Source: JAIEPW01 sp964471915 (GTDB lineage Bacteria > Acidobacteriota > Terriglobia > Bryobacterales > Bryobacteraceae). From it: a stretch of DNA of 64,000 bases. This document shows, one piece after another, positions 15,389 through 23,820 of this stretch. A program made the translations under genes and the position numbers. The stretch covers positions 53,359 through 117,358 of the forward strand of contig CAYYID010000009.1 in the NCBI GenBank assembly GCA_964471915.1, given 5' to 3'. The notes under the pieces were generated by a model. The model was not told where the DNA came from. It saw only the letters and a list, made by a program, of their open reading frames with translations, and made no database searches. Positions within the stretch are counted from its first letter, which is position 1. Each line of letters opens with the position of its first letter.

Positions 15389-15592
15389 TTACCGGCCAAT
15401 TTTGCCGGGGGTGTCGCAACGAGACGGCCGTCTTCGCGCGTCGCGCATACCGACGGTCCTTGCTGGAATGATCACCTCGACGAACTCATCGCAGGGGATT
15501 CCGTCTTTCACCAGCACGTGGACCACGGACTTCTGCCGGGGGATGCGAATCCTGGCCGGGAAACCATGGCTGGTGGGAAGCTTGATCGGCAT
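15389..15592 (-). CDS. Small basic protein of unknown function (67 aa)
   Basis: Begins MPIKLPTSHGFPARIRIPRQ, with a beta-like core (KSVVHVLVKDGIPCDEFVEV) and a basic C-terminal tail. It is tightly packed between two other small leftward genes (6-7 nt gaps), the main support for it being real. No family recognised. Confidence 0.5.
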   Translation of the reverse strand: MPIKLPTSHGFPARIRIPRQKSVVHVLVKDGIPCDEFVEVIIPARTVGMRDARRRPSRCDTPGKIGR

Positions 15593-15599
15593 ACCGCAA

Positions 15600-15926
15600 T
15601 CACAGCCCTTGCGTCGCCCGGAAGGTGCGTCTGCCGGCGCCCTTCCTCTTGCCGATACCCAAGAGCACGCCCGGCAAGATCATGGGTAGGTTCGCCAGTT
15701 CAGCAAGTGTTGCCATGCCGGTGTGCGCCGCCCGCTCGTACCCGAAGCGCGTCTGATCCACGGACTTCTGTGCGGAGCTGTGCCGATGGTCCGACTGAAC
15801 AAACCGGATCGAAACTCCGGTCTCTACCCACTCCGCTCGTCCCTGCGCCACAAACCGCTTGGCGCGATTCGTCGAAGTGAATCCACACCCGGACACCGGG
15901 TTCTCGATTCGGATGTTTTTGCGCAT
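15600..15926 (-). CDS. Small protein of unknown function (108 aa)
   Basis: Begins MRKNIRIENPVSGCGFTSTN; the Met at 15926 is preferred to 15995, since the segment before it looks unlike a protein. The N-terminal block with ...RAKRFVAQGRAEWVETG is a small domain seen in phage proteins beside replication genes. The C-terminal half has a hydrophobic helix (LAELANLPMILPGVLLGI), possibly membrane-associated. It heads a three-gene cluster. Function unknown. Confidence 0.5.
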   Translation of the reverse strand: MRKNIRIENPVSGCGFTSTNRAKRFVAQGRAEWVETGVSIRFVQSDHRHSSAQKSVDQTRFGYERAAHTGMATLAELANLPMILPGVLLGIGKRKGAGRRTFRATQGL

Positions 15927-16080
15927 AGTTCTCGTGTGATGCCCAGATGGGAGTGCGGGTATGCCCGCAAAGGAAAGCGGAAGGCGCGGCCGCATTTCGC
16001 GGCCAAGGCTCCATCGAGCGGGAGGGAGTCTGACGAGAGTCCCGTCGCTCGGCTCGATTCTATTTTGAGGGAACGTGAAT

Positions 16081-16530
16081 TCAGGAACAAGACCCGCAAT
16101 GACTTTCCGTAAGCGCCGCGTTCTGAATGCGTTGCATGCAATCTGAGACGTTCACGCATACGATTGGCCGGAAAAAGTTTGAAACAAGTTCGCAGGTTTT
16201 GTTTGGAGAGTCGGCAAACTGGACGTGCCGTCCGTCGGTGAGGAGGAACACCTGGCGGTGACAGTCGATGTCCGCGACCCGTTGCTCGACCAACAACTGG
16301 CGCAGCTCACGCGCCACTCGTTGCAGTCGCTGGAAAGACAGACCGCGACGGCGCAGTTCCGCGAACACGACGACAAAGATCGCCTGGGTGGCATCGTAGG
16401 CCCGAGCCCTGCCACGCCGGGAAGCGACCGCCACCCTCTTCTCCTCCCAGATCTGAAGTTGCCGCAGGCTCACCTCAGCGATCCGGGCTACCTCGGCGGT
16501 CTTGAATGCAACGTCCTGTGCCCGTATCAC
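16081..16530 (-). CDS. MerR-like DNA-binding regulator
   Basis: A 149-residue protein. Residues 9-35 (FKTAEVARIAEVSLRQLQIW) are a MerR-type helix-turn-helix, followed by a long helix (QAIFVVVFAELRRRGLSFQR), as in MerR dimerisation helices. The C-terminus carries three to four Cys residues (CVNVSDC, CGSCS) that could bind metal or form disulfides. It overlaps the VRR-NUC gene by 4 nt. It probably regulates phage genes. Confidence 0.7.
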   Translation of the reverse strand: MIRAQDVAFKTAEVARIAEVSLRQLQIWEEKRVAVASRRGRARAYDATQAIFVVVFAELRRRGLSFQRLQRVARELRQLLVEQRVADIDCHRQVFLLTDGRHVQFADSPNKTCELVSNFFRPIVCVNVSDCMQRIQNAALTESHCGSCS

Positions 16531-16811
16531 AATCCCTCCCTTGCCAACAGAGCTTTGACTTCGTCAACACTGAGGACTACGCCGGCGATCGCGCCCGCCC
16601 GCCGCCACTCTTCGAGCCGCTTCACCTGCAACAGCGTCGGTTTCTCACCCGGCCGCTTCACCTCGAGTTGGAGACTCCGGCCGCGGAGACACGCATCGAT
16701 GTCGGGATCACCTGCCACGCCCATGCCGCCGCCCCAGCGCTTGCGCGCCAGACAACCCGGCAGGCCGTTGAGGTACGCCAGGATCGCCTTCACAATCGCC
16801 CTTTCGGTCAT
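16527..16811 (-). CDS. VRR-NUC domain nuclease
   Basis: A 94-residue protein that is almost only the VRR-NUC nuclease domain, a PD-(D/E)XK fold. Visible motifs are GDPDIDACLRGRSLQLEVKR (acidic D followed by ExK) near 33-52 and TLLQVKRLEEWRRAGA, the QxxxxxxwrraGa signature near 59-74. Such small enzymes in phages act as Holliday-junction resolvases or structure-specific nucleases during replication and packaging. It is flanked by overlapping genes (4 nt on both sides). Confidence 0.85.
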   Translation of the reverse strand: MTERAIVKAILAYLNGLPGCLARKRWGGGMGVAGDPDIDACLRGRSLQLEVKRPGEKPTLLQVKRLEEWRRAGAIAGVVLSVDEVKALLAREGL

Positions 16812-17266
16812 GCCCGCCGCCTCCTGGCTGGCTGCCGCTCAGCCGCCTCTGCCGGTTGCTTCAACCGCTCTCGCCGGTACTCCTCGAAAATCCTGGCGAC
16901 CTGCCGGCGCCGCCACTCTTCGGGGCTGATCCATTCCAGGCCCTCGTCGTTGATCACCAGCGGCATCGGGTCCATACGAAGCACCTTCATCGCCCCGCGA
17001 ATCTCATCCAGGTCCGCGCCGAGCGGATAGGCTACGGCAAGGTGGCCCAGCGGCAAGCGGATGCAGCGCATGCCCGGACGGTTCATCACGGCCTGCGCTT
17101 TCCGCACTTCTGTCAACTCCTGCTTGTGTTCGTGGACGAGATCCTTCAGTTCCTGCGACGCACCCTTGTCGATGCGCAATTTGCCCTCGGCGTCCAGCCA
17201 GACCGAGACGCTCGCTTCCATGAGCCGGTCCAGGACAGCTTCAATATCCACAGCCAACCTCCCCAT
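16808..17266 (-). CDS. Phage replication-region protein of unknown function (152 aa)
   Basis: A mostly helical, charged protein (MGRLAVDIEAVLDRLMEASV). The middle has one beta segment (MRCIRLPLGHLAVAYPLGAD), and the C-terminus has the helical, strongly basic tail RRERLKQPAEAAERQPARRR. It overlaps the VRR-NUC gene by 4 nt and lies beside the putative origin at 17277-17385, so it may take part in replication. No known motif seen. Confidence 0.55.
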   Translation of the reverse strand: MGRLAVDIEAVLDRLMEASVSVWLDAEGKLRIDKGASQELKDLVHEHKQELTEVRKAQAVMNRPGMRCIRLPLGHLAVAYPLGADLDEIRGAMKVLRMDPMPLVINDEGLEWISPEEWRRRQVARIFEEYRRERLKQPAEAAERQPARRRRA

Positions 17267-17276
17267 GACGGATCAA

Positions 17277-17385
17277 TGCCGGATGACGGGTTATGACGGG
17301 TTTTCGCATTTAGCTCTCAGGTGTGTGTGCGCGCGCGCGCCATGTGTGCAAAATGGGAAAATCCGTCATAACCCGTCATCCGTCA
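17277..17385. repeat. Long inverted repeat with TGACGG iterons; candidate phage origin
   Basis: Two 35-nt arms (17277-17311 and 17351-17385) match in 32 of 35 positions as an inverted repeat; the loop contains an alternating GT/GC tract at 17322-17340. Seven copies of TGACGG occur in this intergenic region: forward at 17266, 17284, 17294 and 17426; reverse at 17363, 17373 and 17380. Copies 10 bp apart fall on the same helix face. It lies 54 nt downstream of the primase-helicase gene, in the only sizeable gap in the replication block. An origin, or an operator, is inferred. Confidence 0.55.
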
Positions 17386-17438
17386 TATGGGTTTACTGAA
17401 TCTAAAGGGCTTAATCGATAGGGCATGACGGGTTGTGC

Positions 17439-20000
17439 TCAAACCTCCTCGCCGTCATCGTCGCGATCAAAGCGCGATTGCCTCGGCGTCGTTTGGGCCG
17501 CCTTCGGCGAATCGTAGTGGTCTTCGGTGCGCAATCCGAGGCCGGAATAGAGCGCGCCTTTCATGGTTTTCGATTTGGCGAAGCCCCGTTCGCTCATCAG
17601 AGAGGCGAAGGTTTTGTGGCTGGCCGGCGTCTCCCCATGCTCCTCGGCCCAGGTTTTGTATTCGCGGTAAAGGGCCAGCGAAAGCACCCGCGCATTGGCG
17701 ACGCGCACGCACTTTTCTTCCAGGAACATCGAGAACGTATCCTGTTCCGACTCGTACTCCCGCGTCGCGTTGATTACCTCGTCCGGCACGCCCAGCCCGT
17801 CGCGCTGCCATTCCAGGCACCCTTCGATGGCCCAGTTCAAGATGCCCGGTAGTTCCGCCTGAAACATCGCCATAACCTCGTGGCGCTTCCTCTGGTGATC
17901 TTTGGGGATGGTGTAGTCGAAAGGAACGAGCTTCAGCCGGCGCCAGATGGCCGCGTCGCCGCGAATGGTGGGCTTATGGTTCGTCGCGAACCAGATCTTG
18001 AACGTGGGCATAAACTCGAAGAACTCGCCGTGCAGGAAACGCGCCGCCATCCGGTCGCCGCCCGTCATTTCCTTGATCAGTGATTCGGCGAGCCGCACTC
18101 CGCGGTCGTTCTCGGCGGCCCACACGAACCGCGCGCCGCGGAGACGGGCAATGTCGTTCGGAATGCTGCCCTCACGCTTTTTGAGGAACGTCTCCACCGG
18201 CGTTCGCCGGGCGTAATTCCCCAGGAGCATTTCCATGACTTCCACCATGGTGGATTTGCCGTTATCGCCACCGGGTCCGTAGAGAATGAACATCGCCTTG
18301 TCGCTCGTTATTCCAGTCAGACTCGAACCCAGAGCGCGCTTCAGGAAATCGACCAGGCTCTGCCGGCCGAGCATGATCATGTTCAGGAATTCCAGCCAGT
18401 TCGGGCATCGCGCCGCAGGGTCGTAGGCGACGGGCGCGAGCTTGGTGATCATGTCCTTCTGGTCGTGGGACCGGAGTCTACCCGTTCGCAGATCGAGGGT
18501 GCCGTTCTTGACGGCGCACAGCCATTGGTCGTTGTCGAAATCATCAGGATGCCGCGCCACGGTGCGATCCGACTTCGCCAGCGTGACCATCGCGTGAATA
18601 GACCGGTGCGATTCCGACTTGATCAGGTGGCTGAGGAACGCTTTCCGCTCGTCTTCGTCCTTGATCTTCTTGGCGAGCGCATACAGGCTGCGGATCAGGT
18701 CGGTGGCGCGGGCAAAGACCTCGAGCCGTTCATCCTCGGCCCATCGCATTGCATCCCAGTGAAACCATCTGCCCCATGCCTCGCAGTAGAGAACTGCGCC
18801 GCGATACCGGGCGACGAACCTCCGCGCATTACCCAGGTCCGTGTATTTTTCGATTTTCGTTGCGGCGGCTTCGGCGGACTCTGGCGGTTTGGGTGGCGGC
18901 GGATCATCGCCGGACGCGGGTTCGGCGTCGGGTGCGGCTTCAACCCCTTCGATCCTGCCGATCGCGATGGGCGAGTTGATATTGCCGCGAAAAAGGCACT
19001 CCCCGCAGAAGCGACCGCCATTGAGGTCCGACTGCACGTAGGCGCATGTCACCGGCGCCACCTTGTCGCTGGACGCCTGTTTCAGTTTTCGCTGCGTTTC
19101 CCGCCGGGAGTACTTCGGGTAGGCCTGGCTCAGGTCGTGCGCCCAGTGCTCGGCATCCTGGCATCTGGCCACGACCGTCAACATCCGATACCATTCCGGC
19201 TCGGCCAGGCCGGCAGCGTCGTTGCGGCAATGGCGCATCCAGACGCAGCCATCGAGGATCGGAGGTAGCTTGGCTGGGGTCAGATCCAACGGTGGCGGCG
19301 TTTCCCGCACCCCGTCGCCCGGAGCCTCGACGCCGCCGAGGAGATCTTCGAAGTCACCGAGGTTGTAGGCGCGATCAAAGTATTCGGCGGTGACCATCCG
19401 GACATCGCCATCGACTTTGTGGTTGAAGGTGCCTGGCACGCGCAACACGCGGCACAGATCCGCGGTCGAATCCATCGTCCAGCCCCGCACGTTGGCGCGC
19501 AGCCTGAGGTTCAACTGGAATCGCGATGAGAGCGACTTCAACTGCTTGCGTTCGTCCTCGCTCTCAATCTGGTAGGGTTCGCGGAAAAGCCAATAGGGCT
19601 GGAGGCCGAACCCGCTGTGTACTACGAGGCTCGGCTCCAGGCCCGCGGTGTCGATGAGACTTCGAGCATCCTGCTCGGTTGGCGGCAGGGCCTCTGCCTT
19701 GTGCGCGGCACCCGCGACATCGACGTCGGCCCAAAGGCCGGGAATGACGGAAACGCCCGCCTCCGCCCCCCGGCTGGTGTTGGCGGGCCTCTCGTGCTGG
19801 AGGCCCACGGCGGCGTACACGTCGAAGGTGGAGGCCTTCTCGGCGCAGTATTCGACCGCCTGGTCGAGGGCGCCCTCCTCGCCCAGGTTGAACGCCCGGG
19901 TCGCTTTGTCCTGGCGCGTCCACAGGATGAGCCAGCCCGCCGGCTCGGGACCATGGACGCGCTCAAGGAACTGCCGGATTGCATGCCGGTCAGCCTCCAT
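17439..20000 (-). CDS. Phage primase-SF3 helicase (D5/P4-like)
   Basis: An 853-residue replication protein. The N-terminal 220 residues look like an archaeo-eukaryotic primase domain: GLWADVDVAG supplies the paired Asp residues, VVHSGFGLQPYWLF the His box, and RVLRVPGTFNHK a third block. A middle D5-type N-terminal domain follows. The C-terminal SF3 helicase has a Walker A (LYGPGGDNGKSTMVEVMEML), VWAAENDRG, and the sensor-like FATNHKPTI. It probably opens the origin, primes and unwinds phage DNA. Long Pro-rich linker near residues 360-385. It starts 4 nt after the stop of the next-upstream gene. Confidence 0.9.
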   Translation of the reverse strand: MEADRHAIRQFLERVHGPEPAGWLILWTRQDKATRAFNLGEEGALDQAVEYCAEKASTFDVYAAVGLQHERPANTSRGAEAGVSVIPGLWADVDVAGAAHKAEALPPTEQDARSLIDTAGLEPSLVVHSGFGLQPYWLFREPYQIESEDERKQLKSLSSRFQLNLRLRANVRGWTMDSTADLCRVLRVPGTFNHKVDGDVRMVTAEYFDRAYNLGDFEDLLGGVEAPGDGVRETPPPLDLTPAKLPPILDGCVWMRHCRNDAAGLAEPEWYRMLTVVARCQDAEHWAHDLSQAYPKYSRRETQRKLKQASSDKVAPVTCAYVQSDLNGGRFCGECLFRGNINSPIAIGRIEGVEAAPDAEPASGDDPPPPKPPESAEAAATKIEKYTDLGNARRFVARYRGAVLYCEAWGRWFHWDAMRWAEDERLEVFARATDLIRSLYALAKKIKDEDERKAFLSHLIKSESHRSIHAMVTLAKSDRTVARHPDDFDNDQWLCAVKNGTLDLRTGRLRSHDQKDMITKLAPVAYDPAARCPNWLEFLNMIMLGRQSLVDFLKRALGSSLTGITSDKAMFILYGPGGDNGKSTMVEVMEMLLGNYARRTPVETFLKKREGSIPNDIARLRGARFVWAAENDRGVRLAESLIKEMTGGDRMAARFLHGEFFEFMPTFKIWFATNHKPTIRGDAAIWRRLKLVPFDYTIPKDHQRKRHEVMAMFQAELPGILNWAIEGCLEWQRDGLGVPDEVINATREYESEQDTFSMFLEEKCVRVANARVLSLALYREYKTWAEEHGETPASHKTFASLMSERGFAKSKTMKGALYSGLGLRTEDHYDSPKAAQTTPRQSRFDRDDDGEEV

Positions 20001-20004
20001 CCCG

Positions 20005-20769
20005 CTACACCACCTCGCCCTCGACCGTCTCGGCGACGTCCTTGGCCACCGGCACGGCGGGCGCGGCCTTCAGGAACGGGTCGATCATGGCGGCGTAGTC
20101 CTTGGCCCGCTTGGTCTGCTCGGGCGTCAGGCGGCCGCCGGAGGTGAGTGCCGCTTTCGCGTAGACAATGCCCTGGCCGTTCTTCGTCTTCTCCAATCCG
20201 ATCTTGGTGATGACGCTGTAGCAGGGCACACCCTTCGAGGCGAGGCGCAGGAAGTACTGCCGCGCGGGCTTCAGCGAACTGGGCGGCAGGTGCACGATTT
20301 CCGGCAGCAGGTTGTCCTCGCGGACCAAGAACAACTGACGCACGAGCTTGCAGGCCTGGCCCTCGCCCTTCGCATCGCTGCCAAACTCCGCGTTCGGGCA
20401 CTTGTGGCAGTTGCCGCCAGGCTCGCCCTCCCCCGTGCGTGCGTCGAGCGAGTAGCAGTCCGGAGGCATGTTGCCGTCGGACTCCTCCATCGGCACACTC
20501 CAGTAGGCCCGGGTGTCGCGCCAGGCGATGATGATGCCGGACAACTCTTTCACCATCTCCTCACCGTCGAGCCCCTGGATCGTCCAGGCGGTCCCGCCGC
20601 CGGCGGGGATCTTGATGCGTTCGAGGTCGCCGGCGGTGAGGCCGCCGTCCCCGACGTTGACGTTCATGGCTTCGCGGATGTCAGCAATCTCTGTGTTGAA
20701 AATCACGAAGGGGCTGATCGCGGTTTCTTTCTTTGCAGCTTCCTTTTTCACGAGTTCCTTGGTGGCCAT
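20005..20769 (-). CDS. Replication-region protein, possible ssDNA-binding protein
   Basis: A 254-residue protein. A basic N-terminus (MATKELVKKEAAKKETAISP) precedes a beta-rich region with GGTAWTIQGLDGEEMVKELS. A cysteine set (CHKCPNAEFGSDAKGEGQAC and one upstream C) could hold zinc. The C-terminal tail is acidic (PVAKDVAETVEGEVV), as in single-strand-binding proteins where the acidic tail contacts partners. It lies directly before the primase gene. Binding of single-stranded DNA is inferred only from position and tail; no OB-fold signature can be claimed. Confidence 0.6.
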   Translation of the reverse strand: MATKELVKKEAAKKETAISPFVIFNTEIADIREAMNVNVGDGGLTAGDLERIKIPAGGGTAWTIQGLDGEEMVKELSGIIIAWRDTRAYWSVPMEESDGNMPPDCYSLDARTGEGEPGGNCHKCPNAEFGSDAKGEGQACKLVRQLFLVREDNLLPEIVHLPPSSLKPARQYFLRLASKGVPCYSVITKIGLEKTKNGQGIVYAKAALTSGGRLTPEQTKRAKDYAAMIDPFLKAAPAVPVAKDVAETVEGEVV

Positions 20770-21165
20770 TCAGCTTCTCCTGGTTCTGAGTTTGAAAACT
20801 TCGCTAACATCGAGGACCGAGGCGAGCGCGGGCGACAACGGCTTGCCCTCCCGGTCCAGTTCCCGCACATAAGCACTGAGCGAGTTGGTATTGAAGGTCT
20901 CTTCCACGTAGTCGCCGAGGCGGCAACGCTTCAGCGCCTTGCAGACAGCGGGCTTGTCGCCGTCCTTGGCCTTGGCCCACAGCTTGCGCTCGACGTACAC
21001 GGTACGCCCGTCGATTGCAACCCGCTCCATGCCGCTCTGCTCGAATTGCGGCAGCAGCCGCCCTTCGAGTTCCGCGGCTTCGGCCTTGATGGTGTCGACC
21101 TCGGCTTCGAGTTGCCGTCGCTGCTCTTCGAGGGCGACAAAACGTTTCAGTTCATCTGTATTCAA
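20770..21165 (-). CDS. Coiled-coil protein of unknown function (131 aa)
   Basis: Residues 1-50 form a regular coiled coil (LKRFVALEEQRRQLEAEVDT, with further heptads to LLPQFEQSG). Then a small beta hairpin (VAIDGRTVYVERKLWAK) and a helical C-terminus. The layout (N-terminal coiled coil plus small domain) is found in phage proteins of the replication region. It ends exactly at the start of the next gene (20769). No known family assigned. Confidence 0.55.
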   Translation of the reverse strand: MNTDELKRFVALEEQRRQLEAEVDTIKAEAAELEGRLLPQFEQSGMERVAIDGRTVYVERKLWAKAKDGDKPAVCKALKRCRLGDYVEETFNTNSLSAYVRELDREGKPLSPALASVLDVSEVFKLRTRRS

Positions 21166-22174
21166 GTGAGTCTCCTGATTCGGGTAGTTTGATTGCGTAA
21201 TCCTTCACCACAGCGCCTTGATCAAGCGCGCCCCTCGCGTGCATGTCCCACCAGAAGAGCCCCTTGTGCTTTCCGAACAGCCCAGAGGAATTCCGGTAAT
21301 CCTTGAAGTGCCCACGGCAAAGGTGAAGCGCATGGCTGAGGCCGTGGTTTTCGATGTGCCCCTGCTTGCGCAGGACCTGTTTCATGGGTTCGATGCTGAG
21401 CGTCTTAAACCGGACGAGGGGCTGGCCATGCCGCCTGCTGTAGGCCTTGCTGAGCTTTGCCGGAGGGAGGTTTTCCTCGGTCGCGACGTTCCGGCAGTGC
21501 AGGAACGACGTTGCCAGAAACGCGGGGAACGCGAGGCTGCCCAACGAGCCGATTGCCACGTGGCGCTCTGGTGGGATCAGTTCGTAACACTCATCTTCGA
21601 TTCCCCAAATACGGCAGCGCAGTTGGCTGGTCGCCTGGCCATCCTCTCCCACCGCCAGAATGAGCAGTGTGCACGGTGCGCGAATGTCACGGGCGGCTTT
21701 GTGTCCTGCGAAAACCGTAATGAACAGGACCCACTTGGCGGGAACATCACTGCGCTGCTCTTGCAGAAAGTCGCCCCAGTTCGCGAAATGATCGCGAAAG
21801 CGCCCTACGTCCATGCTCTGCACGAGGATCCCGATCTGGTTGATCACCGGCGGAAGGGCGCGCTCCCTCTCGGTGAACATGACGTCGTACATGGAGGGTT
21901 CGAGCGCGTATTCGTAAAACGCGCAGGGGAACGGCGGAGCCAGTTGGGGAAACTGCTCCGGACCGTCCATGTGCCCATCGGTGCGCGTGTGGTGTTTGAA
22001 GTAGTACTGGGCGACGTTGTCGATATCGAGCACAGTCGCCGTGCGGAGGTCCGCGCGGACCAATGCGTCTCTGGCGCGGAGGAGATCGGCGCGCTCGAAC
22101 ATCTCCGGTGGAAGATTGAAAGATTCGGTATTCCACCGCTTGGCGGCGATCAGGCGGTCGATGAAACGGGGCAT
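21152..22174 (-). CDS. Unrecognised 340-aa protein of the replication operon
   Basis: A soluble protein starting MPRFIDRLIAAKRWNTESFN. Notable are a HHTRTDGHMDGP region near residues 60-71 and several Cys (FPCAF, APCT, RCRIW, DECYE), with no CxxC pair. Near the C-terminus lies HGLSHALHLCRGHFKDYRNS with three His and one Cys, which could be a metal site. It lies between the SNF2/DEAD helicase and the coiled-coil gene, overlapping the latter by 14 nt. Its size and position suggest a replication or recombination partner, but I cannot assign a family. Confidence 0.6.
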   Translation of the reverse strand: MPRFIDRLIAAKRWNTESFNLPPEMFERADLLRARDALVRADLRTATVLDIDNVAQYYFKHHTRTDGHMDGPEQFPQLAPPFPCAFYEYALEPSMYDVMFTERERALPPVINQIGILVQSMDVGRFRDHFANWGDFLQEQRSDVPAKWVLFITVFAGHKAARDIRAPCTLLILAVGEDGQATSQLRCRIWGIEDECYELIPPERHVAIGSLGSLAFPAFLATSFLHCRNVATEENLPPAKLSKAYSRRHGQPLVRFKTLSIEPMKQVLRKQGHIENHGLSHALHLCRGHFKDYRNSSGLFGKHKGLFWWDMHARGALDQGAVVKDYAIKLPESGDSLEYR

Positions 22175-23575
22175 TTACTGGCCACCTTTCATTTGCTGGA
22201 GAACGGTGTTGACGACATCGGAGCGGCGGGCCAAGGCAGCCATGACCTTTTCGTCGACGGTGCCTTCTGCAAGCAGATGGATGTATTCGACGGGCCGCGT
22301 CTGACCGGGCCGGTGAACGCGCGCCAGACTCTGTTCGTAAGAGCCCAGCGAAAAGCCGAGCGAGTAGTAAATCGAGTAGCGAGCCCGGGTGAGATCGATG
22401 CCGACGCCTCCGGAGTCAATCTGGACGGCCAGCACCGGCGCTTCACCGGCTTGCCAGCGTTTCAGATCGTCGATCCGGCCGGACAGTTCGAGGGACCGCC
22501 GGCCCGCTTCATCGGCGACGCGGTTCACGGCATCGAGGTCTCGATGGAACCGGCAGAAGACCACCACCGGCTCATCGGGTGCGATGTCTTCGAGCACATC
22601 GCGCAGCAGGTTCATCTTGGCGGAATCGATCTGGACCTCTTGCCCGTCGTCAGTGCGAACGTAGCCGCCTGTGATCTGCTGCAGGCGCAGCAGCTTCACC
22701 AGGGCGTTCGCGGCGGTGACCTCACCGGACTGAACCTCGGCAATAAGATCCCGCTCGAGCGACCGGTAGACCTTGCGCGCGTCGCTGCCCAGATGGCAGT
22801 TGTAGGTGATGTGCACCTCCGGCGGCAGGTCGAGGACGTCCTTGCCGCATGCGTAGGCGACGGAGTAGAACTTCCGGTTCAGTTCTTCGAGGTTGTCGTA
22901 GCCGACGACCTGGTGATTCTGGTAGCCGCCCATCACGGCGAAGTGCTGCCGGAAGCGGTTGAATGACCAGCCGAAAATCGTGGCATCGATGAAGCGGAAG
23001 TAGCCGTACACGTCGAGGGGCGAGTGGGGCATCGGCGTGCCGGACAGCCCCAGACGGAACCGCGCCGCCTTCCCGAGCCGCGCGAGGTACCGGCTGGCCT
23101 TGCCACCGGGCGCCTTGCACCGGTGAACTTCGTCGGCAACCACCAGGTCCCATTTCTGCTTGAGTGCCCACTCTGCGAACGGCGTACGCCACGCGGAATC
23201 GTAGTTGATCACCACCACGACCGGCACGCCGCGCGCCTTCGCGAGGTTGATCTTTCGTTGAGCTTCGTCCCTCTTCGCCTTCACATTCGAGAACGTGTCA
23301 TCGAGCGCCACCACCAGGAACGGGACCGTCGAGTGCATCTCAAACTGCGGCCGCCACACCTGAACCACGCGCAGTGGGCAGAGGATCAGAATGAATTGAA
23401 AGCCTTCCACGACGCACAGGTAGACCGTCATGGCCGATTTGCCCGTACCCATCACGGCCGCGATCATTGCGCCGCGCTTTCCTCGGCGAAAGAGTTGCTG
23501 GACGAATGCAACCGCCTCGCGCTGATGGCGCCAGGGAACCGTCTTGAAGAGTGGGTTCGCCAGCAAATCTGTCAT
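22175..23575 (-). CDS. SNF2/DEAD-type helicase of the prophage
   Basis: A 466-residue SF2 helicase. Motif I is AAVMGTGKSAMTVYLC near residue 46, motif II is VADEVHRCKAPGGKAS (a DEVH variant), motif III is LGLSGTPMPHSP, and motif VI is the block YEQSLARVHRPGQT near the C-terminus. This is the compact SNF2-like helicase common in phages, where it remodels or unwinds DNA during replication or recombination. Start ATG 23575 is chosen because it overlaps the upstream stop (ATGA); an upstream in-frame Met at 23596 is possible. It ends directly before the next gene. Confidence 0.9.
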   Translation of the reverse strand: MTDLLANPLFKTVPWRHQREAVAFVQQLFRRGKRGAMIAAVMGTGKSAMTVYLCVVEGFQFILILCPLRVVQVWRPQFEMHSTVPFLVVALDDTFSNVKAKRDEAQRKINLAKARGVPVVVVINYDSAWRTPFAEWALKQKWDLVVADEVHRCKAPGGKASRYLARLGKAARFRLGLSGTPMPHSPLDVYGYFRFIDATIFGWSFNRFRQHFAVMGGYQNHQVVGYDNLEELNRKFYSVAYACGKDVLDLPPEVHITYNCHLGSDARKVYRSLERDLIAEVQSGEVTAANALVKLLRLQQITGGYVRTDDGQEVQIDSAKMNLLRDVLEDIAPDEPVVVFCRFHRDLDAVNRVADEAGRRSLELSGRIDDLKRWQAGEAPVLAVQIDSGGVGIDLTRARYSIYYSLGFSLGSYEQSLARVHRPGQTRPVEYIHLLAEGTVDEKVMAALARRSDVVNTVLQQMKGGQ

Positions 23576-23820
23576 TGCGGCTTGCGATGCGCCCATGGGC
23601 GTGCCCTCCGATCCAGCGCCAGTGCCTCGGCGACAGTGAGGTGCGGGTTGTCGCGCAAATACGGCTCGCAGATCGCACGGAGCTTTGCCATCGCCGCATA
23701 TTGCCGGCGCCGCTCCTCCAGGCGTTCGTCGATGCGTGCCGTCTCCGCGTCCAACTCAGCCAGGAGCCGCCGCGCGCTGGCTTCCGAGGTCGGCTGTTTT
23801 GAATTCATGCGTGCCACCAA
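23572..23820 (-). CDS. Small helical protein (82 aa)
   Basis: Begins MVARMNSKQPTSEASARRLL; the first 55 residues are a charged helix rich in Arg, Glu and Ala (LLAELDAETARIDERLEERR), probably a coiled coil. It overlaps the helicase start by 4 nt and abuts the next gene upstream, so it belongs to the same operon. No known family assigned. Confidence 0.55.
   Translation of the reverse strand: MVARMNSKQPTSEASARRLLAELDAETARIDERLEERRRQYAAMAKLRAICEPYLRDNPHLTVAEALALDRRARPWAHRKPQ

Noticed and set aside
15927..16080. A possible gene or RNA in the 154-nt gap
   Set aside because: No consistent frame, ribosome site or hairpin with T-run was seen.
17277..17431. Repeated TGACGG units as a CRISPR array
   Set aside because: The units are 6 nt, in both orientations and irregularly spaced, so not CRISPR repeats.
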